Shown: piece after piece, positions 14,159 through 22,932 of the stretch
How the letters are laid out: the number at the start of each line of letters is the position of its first letter
Position numbering within the stretch: position 1 is the first letter of the stretch
Assembly (NCBI GenBank): GCA_000431135.1
Contig: HF987855.1
Span: 15,489 to 44,679 of the forward strand
DNA: 29,191 bases
Origin: Clostridium sp. CAG:590
GTDB lineage: Bacteria; Bacillota; Clostridia; Lachnospirales; Lachnospiraceae
Direction: 5' to 3'
The notes under the pieces: generated by a model
What the model saw: only the letters and a program-made list of their open reading frames with translations
Told to the model about the DNA's origin: nothing
Databases searched by the model: none
Program-made: the position numbers and the translations under genes

Positions 14159-14758
14159 ATGATCGGTTATATAAAAGGAGCAGTGGAAGGGATTTCTGCT
14201 GATTATATATTATTAGAATGTCATGATATCGGATATCAGATATATACTTCGGGTATGACGCTTGCCAGTATCACAATGCATCAGGATATGAAGATATACA
14301 CATATCTTCATGTCAGGGAAGATGGAGTGACGTTGTTTGGTTTTCCGACAACGGAAGAATTGAATACATTTAAACTGTTGATCGGGGTAAGTGGAATCGG
14401 ACCTAAGGTGGCATTGGCTGTGTTATCGGCACTTACAGTACAGGAACTGGCACTCGCAGTTATGGCAGGGGATACCAAAACGATTACGAAGGCAAATGGA
14501 ATCGGAGCGAAAGGTGCAGCAAGATTGATCATGGAGTTGAAGGATAAGATGCAGGTAGAGGATGCGTTTGCAACGACGGAGATTCCGGATACGACAGATG
14601 TTGCAGCGTCACAGGACAGTGTACAGGATACCGTCATGGCATTGGTTAGTCTGGGATATTCAGATACAGAGGCATTGAAAGCAATCAAACAAGTGCCGGG
14701 TGCGGATACGATGGATTCCGAGCAGTTGTTAAAAGCAGCACTTAAGAAGATATTTTAA
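14159..14758 (+). CDS. ruvA: Holliday junction branch migration protein RuvA
   Basis: 199 residues, the usual length. The canonical start MIGYIKG is at 14159 with AGAGG just before it; upstream in-frame ATG (14144) and TTG (14129) would add residues not found in RuvA. Domain I (1-65) is the OB fold with LFGFPTTEEL. Domain II holds two helix-hairpin-helix motifs, LLIGVSGIGPKVALAVLS and ANGIGAKGAARLIMELKDK. Domain III at the C-terminus (VMALVSLGYSDTEALKAI) contacts RuvB. RuvA tetramers hold Holliday junctions while RuvB drives branch migration in recombinational repair. ruvB follows after 39 bases. No SOS operator was recognised upstream. Confidence 0.97.
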   Translation: MIGYIKGAVEGISADYILLECHDIGYQIYTSGMTLASITMHQDMKIYTYLHVREDGVTLFGFPTTEELNTFKLLIGVSGIGPKVALAVLSALTVQELALAVMAGDTKTITKANGIGAKGAARLIMELKDKMQVEDAFATTEIPDTTDVAASQDSVQDTVMALVSLGYSDTEALKAIKQVPGADTMDSEQLLKAALKKIF

Positions 14759-14797
14759 CTATGGTTAAGATAGAAGAATGATTAAGGTATACAGGAT

Positions 14798-15808
14798 ATG
14801 ATGGATAGAATGATCAGTACCCAGATCCTGCCGGAAGATGTGAAGATTGAGAACCGGTTGCGTCCGGTTATGCTGGAAGATTATATCGGGCAGGAGAAGG
14901 CAAAGAATAATTTAAAGGTATTTATTGAAGCGGCTAAGAAGAGGAATGAAGCGTTGGATCATGTTTTGTTATATGGACCACCGGGACTTGGCAAGACAAC
15001 AATGGCTTCTATTATTGCGAATGAGATGGGAAGTAATATGAAGATTACATCTGGTCCGGCAATCGAAAAACCGGGAGAACTTGCTGCAATCCTCAATAAT
15101 CTGAATGAAAATGATGTATTATTTATTGATGAGATTCACCGATTGAATCGGCAGGTAGAAGAAGTTCTATATCCGGCAATGGAAGATTTTGCGATTGATA
15201 TTATGATTGGAAAAGGACAGGCGGCAAGAAGTATCCGTTTGGATCTTCCAAAGTTTACATTGGTAGGGGCTACAACGAGAGCCGGCATGCTGACGGCACC
15301 GCTGCGGGATCGCTTTGGAGTTGTAAACCGCTTAGAGTTCTATTCCAATGAAGAATTAACACAGATTGTGTTGCGGTCTGCTAAGGTATTAGAGGTTACG
15401 ATTGATGATCCGGGTGCGTTAGAGATTGCAAGGCGGTCAAGAGGAACACCGAGATTGGCGAACCGGTTACTAAAACGTGTCAGAGATTTTGCCCAGGTGT
15501 CTTTTGAAGGGCATATTGATGAAAAGGTTGCCAAAGAAGCACTGGATCGTTTAGAGGTAGATTCATTTGGATTAGATCAGATCGATCGGAATATTATATT
15601 GACAATGATTCAGAAATTTGATGGCAAACCGGTTGGACTCGATACATTAGCGGCAGCAATCGGTGAGGATTCCGGAACGATAGAGGAAGTATATGAACCG
15701 TATCTGATCAAGAATGGTTTGATCAGCCGGACACCAAGAGGAAGAATAGCAACACCGATGGCATATCGGCATTTTGGATTAGAGAATTTGATGAATGGAG
15801 GAGTATAG
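14798..15808 (+). CDS. ruvB: Holliday junction branch migration ATPase RuvB
   Basis: 336 residues, normal for RuvB. The start is ATG 14798 or the next codon ATG 14801; the ribosome site is weak (AGG). Motifs: RPVMLEDYIGQEKAKNNL near the N-terminus, Walker A YGPPGLGKTT, Walker B VLFIDEIHRLNRQVEE, sensor 1 LVGATTRAGMLTAPLRDRFG with the arginine finger, and sensor 2 RSRGTPRLANRLLKRVRDFA. The C-terminal winged helix ends RTPRGRIATPMAYRHFGL, as in other RuvB proteins. It is the hexameric AAA+ motor that moves Holliday junctions with RuvA. The stop is 3 bases before the zapA start, so the ruvA-ruvB-zapA genes probably share a message. Confidence 0.98.
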   Translation: MMDRMISTQILPEDVKIENRLRPVMLEDYIGQEKAKNNLKVFIEAAKKRNEALDHVLLYGPPGLGKTTMASIIANEMGSNMKITSGPAIEKPGELAAILNNLNENDVLFIDEIHRLNRQVEEVLYPAMEDFAIDIMIGKGQAARSIRLDLPKFTLVGATTRAGMLTAPLRDRFGVVNRLEFYSNEELTQIVLRSAKVLEVTIDDPGALEIARRSRGTPRLANRLLKRVRDFAQVSFEGHIDEKVAKEALDRLEVDSFGLDQIDRNIILTMIQKFDGKPVGLDTLAAAIGEDSGTIEEVYEPYLIKNGLISRTPRGRIATPMAYRHFGLENLMNGGV

Positions 15809-15811
15809 AAT

Positions 15812-16216
15812 ATGGCAGATAAGAATGACATTCCGGTAGTGATCAATGGGCGTATCTATAATTTAAGCGGATATGAGAATACAGATTATTTACAGGAAGT
15901 TGCCAATTATATGAACAGTAAGATTGCAGAATGTAAGGCGTCTGACGGATTCCGCAGATTGAATGCGGAATATCAGAATATCTTATTGGCAATCAATATT
16001 GCAGATGATTATTTTAAGGTGAAGAATGAGACAGGAAAATTGTCTGCACAGGATGATGAAAAAGAAAAACAGATTTATGATCTGCGCCATGAGGTGATCG
16101 AGACACAGATCAAATATGAGTCCGCAATGCGGCTTGTAGAGGAATATAAGGAACAGGTTAATGCATTACAGCGCAAGATCATTCAGTTAGAAGCAGAAAA
16201 GACAAGACAGGAGTAA
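15812..16216 (+). CDS. zapA: Cell division protein ZapA
   Basis: 134 residues. GGAGGAG (15797-15803), inside the end of ruvB, lies 8 bases before the ATG. The N-terminal domain (VVINGRIYNLSGYENTDYLQEVANYMNSKI, about residues 9-38) is the ZapA globular head. Residues 60-134 are a long charged coiled coil (LSAQDDEKEKQIYDLRHEV to QLEAEKTRQE). ZapA binds FtsZ in the cytoplasm and bundles protofilaments at the Z-ring. It lies 3 bases from ruvB and 3 bases from the U32 gene. Clostridial ZapA is often longer than the roughly 85 residues of Bacillus because of the coiled coil. Good confidence from the head domain. Confidence 0.88.
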   Translation: MADKNDIPVVINGRIYNLSGYENTDYLQEVANYMNSKIAECKASDGFRRLNAEYQNILLAINIADDYFKVKNETGKLSAQDDEKEKQIYDLRHEVIETQIKYESAMRLVEEYKEQVNALQRKIIQLEAEKTRQE

Positions 16217-16219
16217 TAT

Positions 16220-18574
16220 ATGAGACCGGAAATATTAGCACCGGCAGGCTCAATGGATGCTTTGAAGGCGGCGGTACATGCCGGGGCAGATGCGGTGTAT
16301 TTAGGTGGCAGCCGATATGGAGCCAGAGCATATGCGGATAATTTTGATGAGCTGACATTAATACAGGCAATTGAATATGCACATATATATGGTGTTAAAG
16401 TGTATCTGACGGTCAATACATTATTTCGTAACGAGGAAATGAAGGGGCTGTATGCATATTTAGAACCTTATTATCGTGCAGGGTTAGATGCAGTAATCGT
16501 ACAGGATTTTGGCGTAATGTATGCAATTTCTGTATGGTTTCCGGATCTTCCGATCCATGCTTCAACCCAGATGACTATTACAACACCATATGCGTATAAT
16601 CTATTGAAGGATTATGGAGTAACCCGGATTGTACCGGCAAGGGAATTATCGATTGAAGAGATCGCAAGATTGAAACAATACGCAGCAATTCCGGAGGTGG
16701 AAGTGTTTGTGCAGGGAGCACTGTGTTATTGTTATTCTGGTCAATGTCTGATGAGTTCCTTTATCGGAGGGAGAAGTGGCAACCGGGGACGATGTGCACA
16801 ACCGTGCCGGCTACCGTATCAATTAAAAGATGCAGATGGCAACCGGATCTTGACAAAGGGGGAGTACCTGCTTAGTCCCAAGGATCTTTGCGGATTAGAG
16901 GCAGTGCCTGATCTCATCCGGGCGGGTGTGGATTCTTTCAAGATAGAAGGAAGAATGAAGAAGCCGGAGTATGTGGCAGTATGTACCAGGGCTTATCGTA
17001 CCATGACGGATGCCGTGATAGAAGGCAACGATACGAAACCGTTGATAGAACAGTTGCGGTCGGAAATGGCAGAGGTTTTTAATCGTGGTGGATTTACCAA
17101 AGGATATTATTATCAGAAAAACGGAGCGGATATGATGTCGACACTGCACAATGGACATTGTGGTGTGCCGATCGGAACCATTCAAATGATAAAACGGAAT
17201 CAGGCATATATCCGGTTGAGTCAGAATGTTGGCAAGGGCGATATTCTGGTAGTTCCGAATGGAAAAGAATCTATTACACTGACCTGCAATGTAGAGGAGA
17301 GAGCAGGGCAGGAGATCTGCCTGAATCTTCCAAAGACAAAAGAACCGATTCAAGGCAAAAATGTCTTGCGAGTGATGAAGCAGTCATTAGAACAGGAACT
17401 GGGCTCGTATGTCAATGAAGAAAAGGAGATCTTTTTATCGGGAAGCATACAACTTCGGCTTGGTAAAAATGCAGAAATGGTTGTATCTGTGATCCGGAAC
17501 GGGGAAGAAATTCACGTAACCGTGGAAGGTGATTGTGTTGAACAGGCCTCTGCCAGACCATTGGCAGAGAATGTTGTCAGAGAAAAGATTACACAAACAG
17601 GAGGGACAAGATACCGGTTTGCAGATTTTAAGGTTTTATTCGATGAGGATGTGTTTTATCCGTTAAAATCACTAAAAGAATTACGGCGGCAGGCGATTTC
17701 GAAGTTAGAAGAGCAGATATTACAAAGAGATAAAAGGACATGCTTACAAAAGGACACAGAGACTATATTGCAACAACGTGCAGTGAATGTAAGTGAACAG
17801 ACAGAAAACCGGAATGTGATATTTGTATCCACGAAGGAACAACTTGCAACTGCATCAGAACAGAGAGAGCATTTCGCCAGAATCTATATTGATATGCAGT
17901 ATTTTGATACAAAAGACATAGAAGATATGATCCGGACAAAGCAGAAAGTATATTATGCCCTTCCGGCTGTACTCCGCAGTGCAATGCTGCAAGAATGGAA
18001 CACTCTTTCATGGAAAGATATGTACGGGGTGGTGATCCGGAATCTGGATGAGCTTGCTTATCTGAAACTGATTGGATTTCCGGGTAAAGTGATTACGGAT
18101 TACAGCGTGTATGCTATGAATGATATTGCGGCAGGATGGCTGCAACAGCAATTTCCGGAAGTGATCGTGACACTTCCTGTTGAGTTGAATCAGAAACAGT
18201 TACAGAATATGAATATTATTTCCGGTGAATTGGAAGTATATGGATATCAACAGTTGATGGTAAGTGCACAATGTGTGCAGAATACAACCGGTGGATGCAA
18301 CGGAAATAATACAAGATGTTATCTTACAGATCGCCTTAACAAACAATTCTTTGTGGCATCTGTCTGTAAATACTGTTATAATCTCATTTATAATGGAATT
18401 CCGACCGTGGTGTTTGATATTGTTCCGGAATCCATGCGCAGACAGTTGGATCTGCGACTTCATTTTATCAATGAAACAAAAGAACAAACAGAAACTATTA
18501 TCCGTGCTTTTCTTGAGCAGTCGGCACCGGAGGGTGAGAAGACAAGAGGGCACTTTAAACGTGGAGTAGAGTAA
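16220..18574 (+). CDS. U32 family protein with DUF3656-like region (RlhA/YdcP type)
   Basis: 784 residues; CAGGAG (16208-16213) precedes the ATG. The first 310 residues are the U32 TIM-like domain: PEILAPAGSMDALKAAVHAG, DAVYLGG, then the signature at 169-200 with Cys169, Cys171, Cys176, Cys192 and Cys196 (SGQCLMSSFIGGRSGNRG and CAQPCRLPY). RAGVDSFKIEGRMKKPEYV follows. The middle (about 380-510) fits the extra domain of long U32 proteins, and the C-terminal part has a second cysteine set (SAQCVQNTTGGC, SVCKYCYNLIYNG). The name peptidase is historical. Long members such as E. coli RlhA are needed for hydroxylation of a 23S rRNA cytidine, related TrhP acts on tRNA, and UbiU/UbiV bind 4Fe-4S clusters. 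An RNA-hydroxylation role is therefore likely but the target is inference. The stop directly abuts the next start. Confidence 0.88.
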   Translation: MRPEILAPAGSMDALKAAVHAGADAVYLGGSRYGARAYADNFDELTLIQAIEYAHIYGVKVYLTVNTLFRNEEMKGLYAYLEPYYRAGLDAVIVQDFGVMYAISVWFPDLPIHASTQMTITTPYAYNLLKDYGVTRIVPARELSIEEIARLKQYAAIPEVEVFVQGALCYCYSGQCLMSSFIGGRSGNRGRCAQPCRLPYQLKDADGNRILTKGEYLLSPKDLCGLEAVPDLIRAGVDSFKIEGRMKKPEYVAVCTRAYRTMTDAVIEGNDTKPLIEQLRSEMAEVFNRGGFTKGYYYQKNGADMMSTLHNGHCGVPIGTIQMIKRNQAYIRLSQNVGKGDILVVPNGKESITLTCNVEERAGQEICLNLPKTKEPIQGKNVLRVMKQSLEQELGSYVNEEKEIFLSGSIQLRLGKNAEMVVSVIRNGEEIHVTVEGDCVEQASARPLAENVVREKITQTGGTRYRFADFKVLFDEDVFYPLKSLKELRRQAISKLEEQILQRDKRTCLQKDTETILQQRAVNVSEQTENRNVIFVSTKEQLATASEQREHFARIYIDMQYFDTKDIEDMIRTKQKVYYALPAVLRSAMLQEWNTLSWKDMYGVVIRNLDELAYLKLIGFPGKVITDYSVYAMNDIAAGWLQQQFPEVIVTLPVELNQKQLQNMNIISGELEVYGYQQLMVSAQCVQNTTGGCNGNNTRCYLTDRLNKQFFVASVCKYCYNLIYNGIPTVVFDIVPESMRRQLDLRLHFINETKEQTETIIRAFLEQSAPEGEKTRGHFKRGVE

Positions 18575-19951
18575 ATGACAAATGTTATAATCAATGCATC
18601 AAAGTACATCATTCTTCTTATGATGATCTTATATGCAATATCCTGTTATACAACCTTTCGCAATGTAGGAGAAGAGGAGAAAACCCAAAAACTGAATCAA
18701 CAGATTGTGTATGTGTTTGTAATGCATTTTCTGGCATATTTAACATTTGCACTTCGGAATGTAGAGCAAATGAAGACGATTGTGATCTTTTATGGATTGC
18801 AGATATTTGTGGCGACGATGTATATGTATCTGTATCATTATATTTATCCGTATTCATCAAGAGTTATCACGAATAATATGAGTTTCTTGCTGCTGATCGG
18901 ATACATTATGCTGACAAGACTTAATTTTGCGCTTGCTAAGAAGCAGTTTATCATTGCTACGGCATCCATGATCCTGGTTTCGATCATTCCAATGATCATG
19001 GATCGATATAAGAATCTTAGAAAGTATGGTACAGCATACGGAATAATAGGAATTATTGCGTTGTCATCTGTGTTCGTGATCGGTGTGGAACAGTACGGAT
19101 CCGTAAACTGGATCCGTTTGTTCGGTATTACGATCCAGCCTTCGGAATTTGTTAAGATTCTGTTTGTATTTTTCATTGCTTCTATGTTGTCAAAAGGCAG
19201 AGACTTCAAACAGGTCATGATCACAACTGCATTTGCCTGTGTGCATATGGGTGTGTTAGTGTTAGAAAAAGATTTGGGTGGAGCACTGATCTTTTTTGTA
19301 ATATTCATTGCCATGATCTATGTTGGAACCGGAAAAATCAGCTATCTGATCGCCTTTATTATGGGAGGTGCAGCGATGGCAGGTCTTGCATTCTTGTTAT
19401 TCAAAGACAGATTATTTGACCATGTTATGGTGCGTGTGAATGTCTGGAAGAATCCATGGGCGGATATCCGGGGAACAGGATATCAGATCACACAGTCCCT
19501 GTTTGCGATCGGAAGCGGCGGTTATTTTGGCTCCGGTCTGACAAAAGGATCTCCGGATGTTATTCCGGTCAGTGAAAGTGATTTTATTTTTTCTGCAATT
19601 GCGGAAGAGTTTGGCGTAATCTTTGCAATCTTTTTGATTCTGGTATGTTTTAGTTGTTTTATCAGTTTTGTTACGATTGCAATGCGGGTACGTAATCGTT
19701 TCTATAAGACGATGGCATTTGGTTTTGCAATCTGTTATATGTTTCAGACATTTTTGTCAATTGGCGGTGTTACCAAATTCATCCCGTCAACGGGTGTTAC
19801 GATTCCGCTTGTCAGTTATGGAGGAAGCTCGGTGTTAAGTTCCCTTGTTATGTTCTCAATCATGCAGGGAATCAGTACAATTGAAAATAAAGAGGCAAAG
19901 AAGATTGAAGAAGAAAGAAGAGACATTGAAAAAACAGCGCAGAGGGCGTAA
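18575..19951 (+). CDS. SEDS peptidoglycan glycosyltransferase (FtsW/RodA/SpoVE family)
   Basis: 458 residues with about ten or more membrane segments. The ATG directly follows the U32 stop; GGAG lies 9 bases before it. Family motifs: VNWIRLFGITIQPSEFVKIL, VLEKDLGGALIFFVIF, VNVWKNPWADIRGTGYQITQ followed by SLFAIGSGGYFGSGL, the catalytic aspartate in ESDFIFSAIAEEFG (Asp336), and FIPSTGVTIPLVSYGGSSVL. It polymerises lipid II at the membrane, with a partner class B PBP. That partner is encoded next and overlaps its 3' end. A charged tail (KEAKKIEEERRDIEKTAQRA) ends the protein. Whether it serves division, elongation or sporulation is not readable here; the zapA gene nearby hints at division. Confidence 0.92.
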   Translation: MTNVIINASKYIILLMMILYAISCYTTFRNVGEEEKTQKLNQQIVYVFVMHFLAYLTFALRNVEQMKTIVIFYGLQIFVATMYMYLYHYIYPYSSRVITNNMSFLLLIGYIMLTRLNFALAKKQFIIATASMILVSIIPMIMDRYKNLRKYGTAYGIIGIIALSSVFVIGVEQYGSVNWIRLFGITIQPSEFVKILFVFFIASMLSKGRDFKQVMITTAFACVHMGVLVLEKDLGGALIFFVIFIAMIYVGTGKISYLIAFIMGGAAMAGLAFLLFKDRLFDHVMVRVNVWKNPWADIRGTGYQITQSLFAIGSGGYFGSGLTKGSPDVIPVSESDFIFSAIAEEFGVIFAIFLILVCFSCFISFVTIAMRVRNRFYKTMAFGFAICYMFQTFLSIGGVTKFIPSTGVTIPLVSYGGSSVLSSLVMFSIMQGISTIENKEAKKIEEERRDIEKTAQRA

Positions 19952-21434
19952 GAAAAAAGAGCTGGACACAAGGCTCCTAACTCCGGAGCAGCAGGCTTTT
20001 ATTGAAAAAGAGGAAAAGATCGATAAGATCAATGAAAAGATGAATCGTCCGATCATTGGTATGACGTATTTGTGTGGATTTTTGGTGATAGGTCTGATCG
20101 CATATATCCTTCATTTTATGATCACTCAAAAAGATGAAGTGATTGCGAATGCCGCGAACACAAGATTGGACAGTTATGCAGCGGATGTAGACCGTGGAGA
20201 TATTGTCACAAAGGACGGTAAGACGGTGGCAACGAACAAGAATGGAAAACGATATTATCCATATGATGATCTGTTTGCACATGCGGTGGGATATTCGGAA
20301 TATACCAAAGCCGGCGTGGAATTAGTTGGCAATTATTATCTGATGAAGAGTCATGCGAATATTTTAGAAAGAGCCGTTCATACATTAAGAGAGGAACAGA
20401 ATGAAGGGGATACCGTTGTTACTACGTTGAATTACGAACTCCAGAAGACGGCTTATGATGCATTAGGAGAAGCGGATGGTGCAGTTGTTTTGCTAGAGCC
20501 GGATACCGGAAGGATTCTTGCAATGGTGTCCAAGCCGGATTTTGATCCAAATGATATTGATACAGTGTGGGAAGAAGCCAATAGTGAAGGTTCGACCAGT
20601 TCGGTGTTACTCAATCGTGCCACACAGGGATTGTATCCACCGGGTTCTACATTTAAGGTATTGACGACGCTTTCCTTTATGCGTCAGAATCGCAAATATA
20701 GCAAATATACGTATGATTGTTCGCAATCACAGGCAGTTTTTAACGGGGTAACGGTTCATTGTTATGACAATAAAACGCATGGAGAACAGGATCTGTCAGA
20801 AGCACTGGCTAATTCCTGTAATCAGGCGTTTGCGGATATTGGAACGCAGTTGAATGTGAACAAGTGGAGAGACACCTTAGAAAGTTTTTTGTTTAACCAG
20901 TCATTGCCGTATACGGATGCGAGTGCAAACAGCCGGTTTGTGTTAGATGGTAAATCTGATAAAGGTTATATTCCACAGACGGCATTTGGTCAGGGCGATA
21001 CATTGATCACACCGCTTCATAATGCGATGATTGTATCTACGATTGCTAATGGCGGATTAATGATGAAACCATATATGATCGACAGTGTAGAAAATTACAA
21101 AGGAAAACGGATCAGAAAGTTTTCTCCGGCATCTTACGATACGTTAATGACATCAGATGAGGTTGATACACTGACCGGATATATGCGAAAAGTGGTAACA
21201 GAAGGTACGGCTGCGCCTTACTTTTCAGATGCATCTTATGAAGCTGCAGGCAAGACCGGTACAGCGGAATATGCCAATGGAGAACATGATTTTTCGTGGT
21301 TTATTGGTTTTACAAGTGTGGATCATCCGGAAGTTGCGATCAGTGTAGTTGTAGAGGAATCGGATGTGAATGGAGTAAAAGCATCTGCAATTGCCAGAAA
21401 AATGTTTGATGCATATTATAATATTTCTGAATAA
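19926..21434 (+). CDS. Class B penicillin-binding protein, transpeptidase (PbpA/FtsI type)
   Basis: 502 residues if it starts at TTG 19926, overlapping the SEDS gene by 26 bases. ATG 20040 (464 residues, starting MNRPIIGMTY) is the main alternative; neither has a strong ribosome site. A basic, charged cytoplasmic stretch precedes one membrane anchor (about residues 46-66, YLCGFLVIGLIAYILHFMI). The outer part starts with the dimerisation region (RLDSYAADVDRGDIVTKDGK) and then the transpeptidase: active-site serine Ser241 with Lys244 in PPGSTFK, SxN at Ser297-Asn299 (SCN), and KTG at Lys443 (AAGKTGTAEY). It cross-links peptidoglycan and is a beta-lactam target. It pairs with the overlapping SEDS protein. 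The overlap suggests translational coupling and a fixed ratio. Confidence 0.92.
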   Translation: MKKQRRGRKKKELDTRLLTPEQQAFIEKEEKIDKINEKMNRPIIGMTYLCGFLVIGLIAYILHFMITQKDEVIANAANTRLDSYAADVDRGDIVTKDGKTVATNKNGKRYYPYDDLFAHAVGYSEYTKAGVELVGNYYLMKSHANILERAVHTLREEQNEGDTVVTTLNYELQKTAYDALGEADGAVVLLEPDTGRILAMVSKPDFDPNDIDTVWEEANSEGSTSSVLLNRATQGLYPPGSTFKVLTTLSFMRQNRKYSKYTYDCSQSQAVFNGVTVHCYDNKTHGEQDLSEALANSCNQAFADIGTQLNVNKWRDTLESFLFNQSLPYTDASANSRFVLDGKSDKGYIPQTAFGQGDTLITPLHNAMIVSTIANGGLMMKPYMIDSVENYKGKRIRKFSPASYDTLMTSDEVDTLTGYMRKVVTEGTAAPYFSDASYEAAGKTGTAEYANGEHDFSWFIGFTSVDHPEVAISVVVEESDVNGVKASAIARKMFDAYYNISE

Positions 21435-21439
21435 TTATC

Positions 21440-21468
21440 TTGCCATTTGCGGTATTAATTGCTATACT
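21440..21468 (+). promoter_or_regulatory. Promoter for the Nudix gene
   Basis: TTGCCA (21440-21445) and TATACT (21463-21468) are 17 bases apart, with extended -10 TGC before TATACT. It lies just after the PBP stop and 43 bases before the Nudix start. Confidence 0.75.
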
Positions 21469-21510
21469 TTAGTTAATTAGGCAACACACCAATTATTAGG
21501 AGGAACAGCT

Positions 21511-21963
21511 ATGATAGAAGCAGTAAGCTGTGGTGGTGTGGTAATCTTCAGAGGTAAAGTGTTGTTACTTTATAAGAATTATAAGAATAAGTACGAGGGC
21601 TGGGTTTTGCCGAAAGGAACGGTGGAAGAAGGCGAGGAGTACAAGGAGACGGCGCTACGCGAGGTTCGTGAAGAAACCGGCGTGCAGGCACAGATCATTA
21701 AGTATGTGAATAAGAGTAATTATACTTTTAATACCGCGTACGATGTAGTGAACAAAGATGTGCATTGGTATCTGATGATGGCTGACAGTTATTACAGCAA
21801 ACCTCAAAGAGAAGAGTACTTTATGGATTCCGGGTATTATAAGTATCATGAGGCATATCATTTATTGAAGTTTCCAAATGAGAAGCAGATATTAGAGCAA
21901 GCCTATGGTGAATATCAGGATTTGAAGCAGAGCAACTTATGGGGCTCGAAGAAGTATTTTTAA
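21511..21963 (+). CDS. Nudix hydrolase
   Basis: 150 residues. AGGAGGAAC stands just before the ATG. The Nudix box is complete, from Gly in KGTVEEGEEYKETALREV to REETGV: G, five residues, E, seven residues, REVREETGV. These residues bind magnesium and the diphosphate. The N-terminal strand SCGGVVIFRGKVLLLYKNY and the C-terminal helix region complete one small domain. Members hydrolyse nucleoside diphosphates linked to another group, such as Ap4A, NDP-sugars or damaged nucleotides; the YKNYKNKYEGWVLPKG segment is like Ap4A- or MutT-type members, but the substrate cannot be fixed. It has its own promoter and terminator, so it is a single-gene unit. Confidence 0.9.
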   Translation: MIEAVSCGGVVIFRGKVLLLYKNYKNKYEGWVLPKGTVEEGEEYKETALREVREETGVQAQIIKYVNKSNYTFNTAYDVVNKDVHWYLMMADSYYSKPQREEYFMDSGYYKYHEAYHLLKFPNEKQILEQAYGEYQDLKQSNLWGSKKYF

Positions 21964-21968
21964 GAATG

Positions 21969-21997
21969 AAAGTCGGTTAGATCGCCGGCTTTTTTTC
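21969..21997 (+). terminator. Intrinsic terminator after the Nudix gene
   Basis: Stem AAAGTCGG/CCGGCTTT (21969-21976 with 21985-21992, one G.U pair) with an 8-base loop and a T tract, starting 6 bases after the stop. A separate palindrome CGTTCA-tag-TGAACG follows at 21997-22011. Confidence 0.85.
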
Positions 21998-22093
21998 GTT
22001 CATAGTGAACGGTAATAGATATAGTAAGTGTAGTGGCAGGGTGAATAAATAGAACATAGAATGGAATATGATGAGGAATAGAAGGGTAAGATT

Positions 22094-22903
22094 ATGAAGA
22101 AGAAACTGATAACAATTTTGATGATTATATGCATTGTAGTTGCCGTTGGATGTGGTGGTTATCTGGCCTATTATTATATTGTAAGCGCAAGAAGTGAAGG
22201 TGCAGTTGATCAGTTGAGGGAGCAGATTGGTAAGGATATCACTGATAATTCTGTGAACCCGGATAATGATCCGGACACAAAGAAGTCTAATATGGTGGAA
22301 GTAAATGGTGTCAGTGTGCAGAAGAAATATGCGGAATTATACAAGGAAAACCCGGATTTTGTTGGCTGGCTTACGATTGCGGATACACATATTGACTATC
22401 CGGTTATGTATACGCCAGCTCCGAAGGAAGATGGGGAATATTACATTCACCGCAATTTTGAGGGGGATTATTCTGCGGCAGGACTGCCTTTTGTTGATGC
22501 TAACTGCCAGATAGAACCATCTACAGACAATGTAATCATCTATGGGCATAATATGAACGCAGGAACAATGTTCCATGATTTGTTAAAATATGAGGATCAG
22601 GATTTTTATGAGGCGCATAAGACATTTACATTTGATACGATCTATGGCGACGGGAAATATGAAGTAGTTGCATTTTTCCGTGGTCAGATTCTTCCGGAAG
22701 AATCCAAAGAATTCAAATATTATGAATTTGTAAATGCGGGAAGCAAAGAAGAATTTGACCAGTATGTCAGGAATCTGAAAAATATGTCGATCATAGATAC
22801 CGGAGTTGAAGTATCATATGGAGATAAATTGATCACATTGTCTACCTGTGCTTACCATGTTACAGATGGAAGATTTGCGGTCGTAGCGAAAAAAGTGCAA
22901 TAA
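22094..22903 (+). CDS. srtB: Class B sortase
   Basis: 269 residues. AAGGG precedes the ATG by 7 bases. An N-terminal membrane anchor (residues 4-29, KLITILMIICIVVAVGCGGYLAYY without a cleavage signal) leads to an outer linker rich in Asp/Asn and then the sortase barrel. Class B traits: NPDFVGWLTI and IDYPVMYT at the domain start, catalytic His152 in YGHNMNAG, catalytic Cys252 in TLSTCAY and Arg260 in DGRFAVVA. It cuts sorting signals and joins proteins to the cell wall, or builds pili. No protein with an LPXTG- or NPQTN-like signal is encoded nearby, so its substrate lies elsewhere. Its stop codon touches the terminator of the opposite-strand tRNA gene. Confidence 0.92.
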   Translation: MKKKLITILMIICIVVAVGCGGYLAYYYIVSARSEGAVDQLREQIGKDITDNSVNPDNDPDTKKSNMVEVNGVSVQKKYAELYKENPDFVGWLTIADTHIDYPVMYTPAPKEDGEYYIHRNFEGDYSAAGLPFVDANCQIEPSTDNVIIYGHNMNAGTMFHDLLKYEDQDFYEAHKTFTFDTIYGDGKYEVVAFFRGQILPEESKEFKYYEFVNAGSKEEFDQYVRNLKNMSIIDTGVEVSYGDKLITLSTCAYHVTDGRFAVVAKKVQ

Positions 22904-22928
22904 AAAACGATAGCAAAAATGCTATCGT
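22902..22928 (-). terminator. Terminator of the tRNA-Leu gene
   Basis: An 8-bp perfect stem ACGATAGC/GCTATCGT (22907-22914 with 22921-22928) with a 6-base loop; on the minus strand it is followed by a run of T (complement of 22902-22907). It lies directly after the tRNA and overlaps the sortase stop codon. On the plus strand there is no T run. Confidence 0.85.
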
Positions 22929-22932
22929 AAGA

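Noticed and set aside
21997..22011. Palindrome CGTTCA-tag-TGAACG after the Nudix terminator as a regulator site for sortase.
   Set aside because: It directly abuts the T tract of the terminator and no promoter for srtB could be placed next to it.
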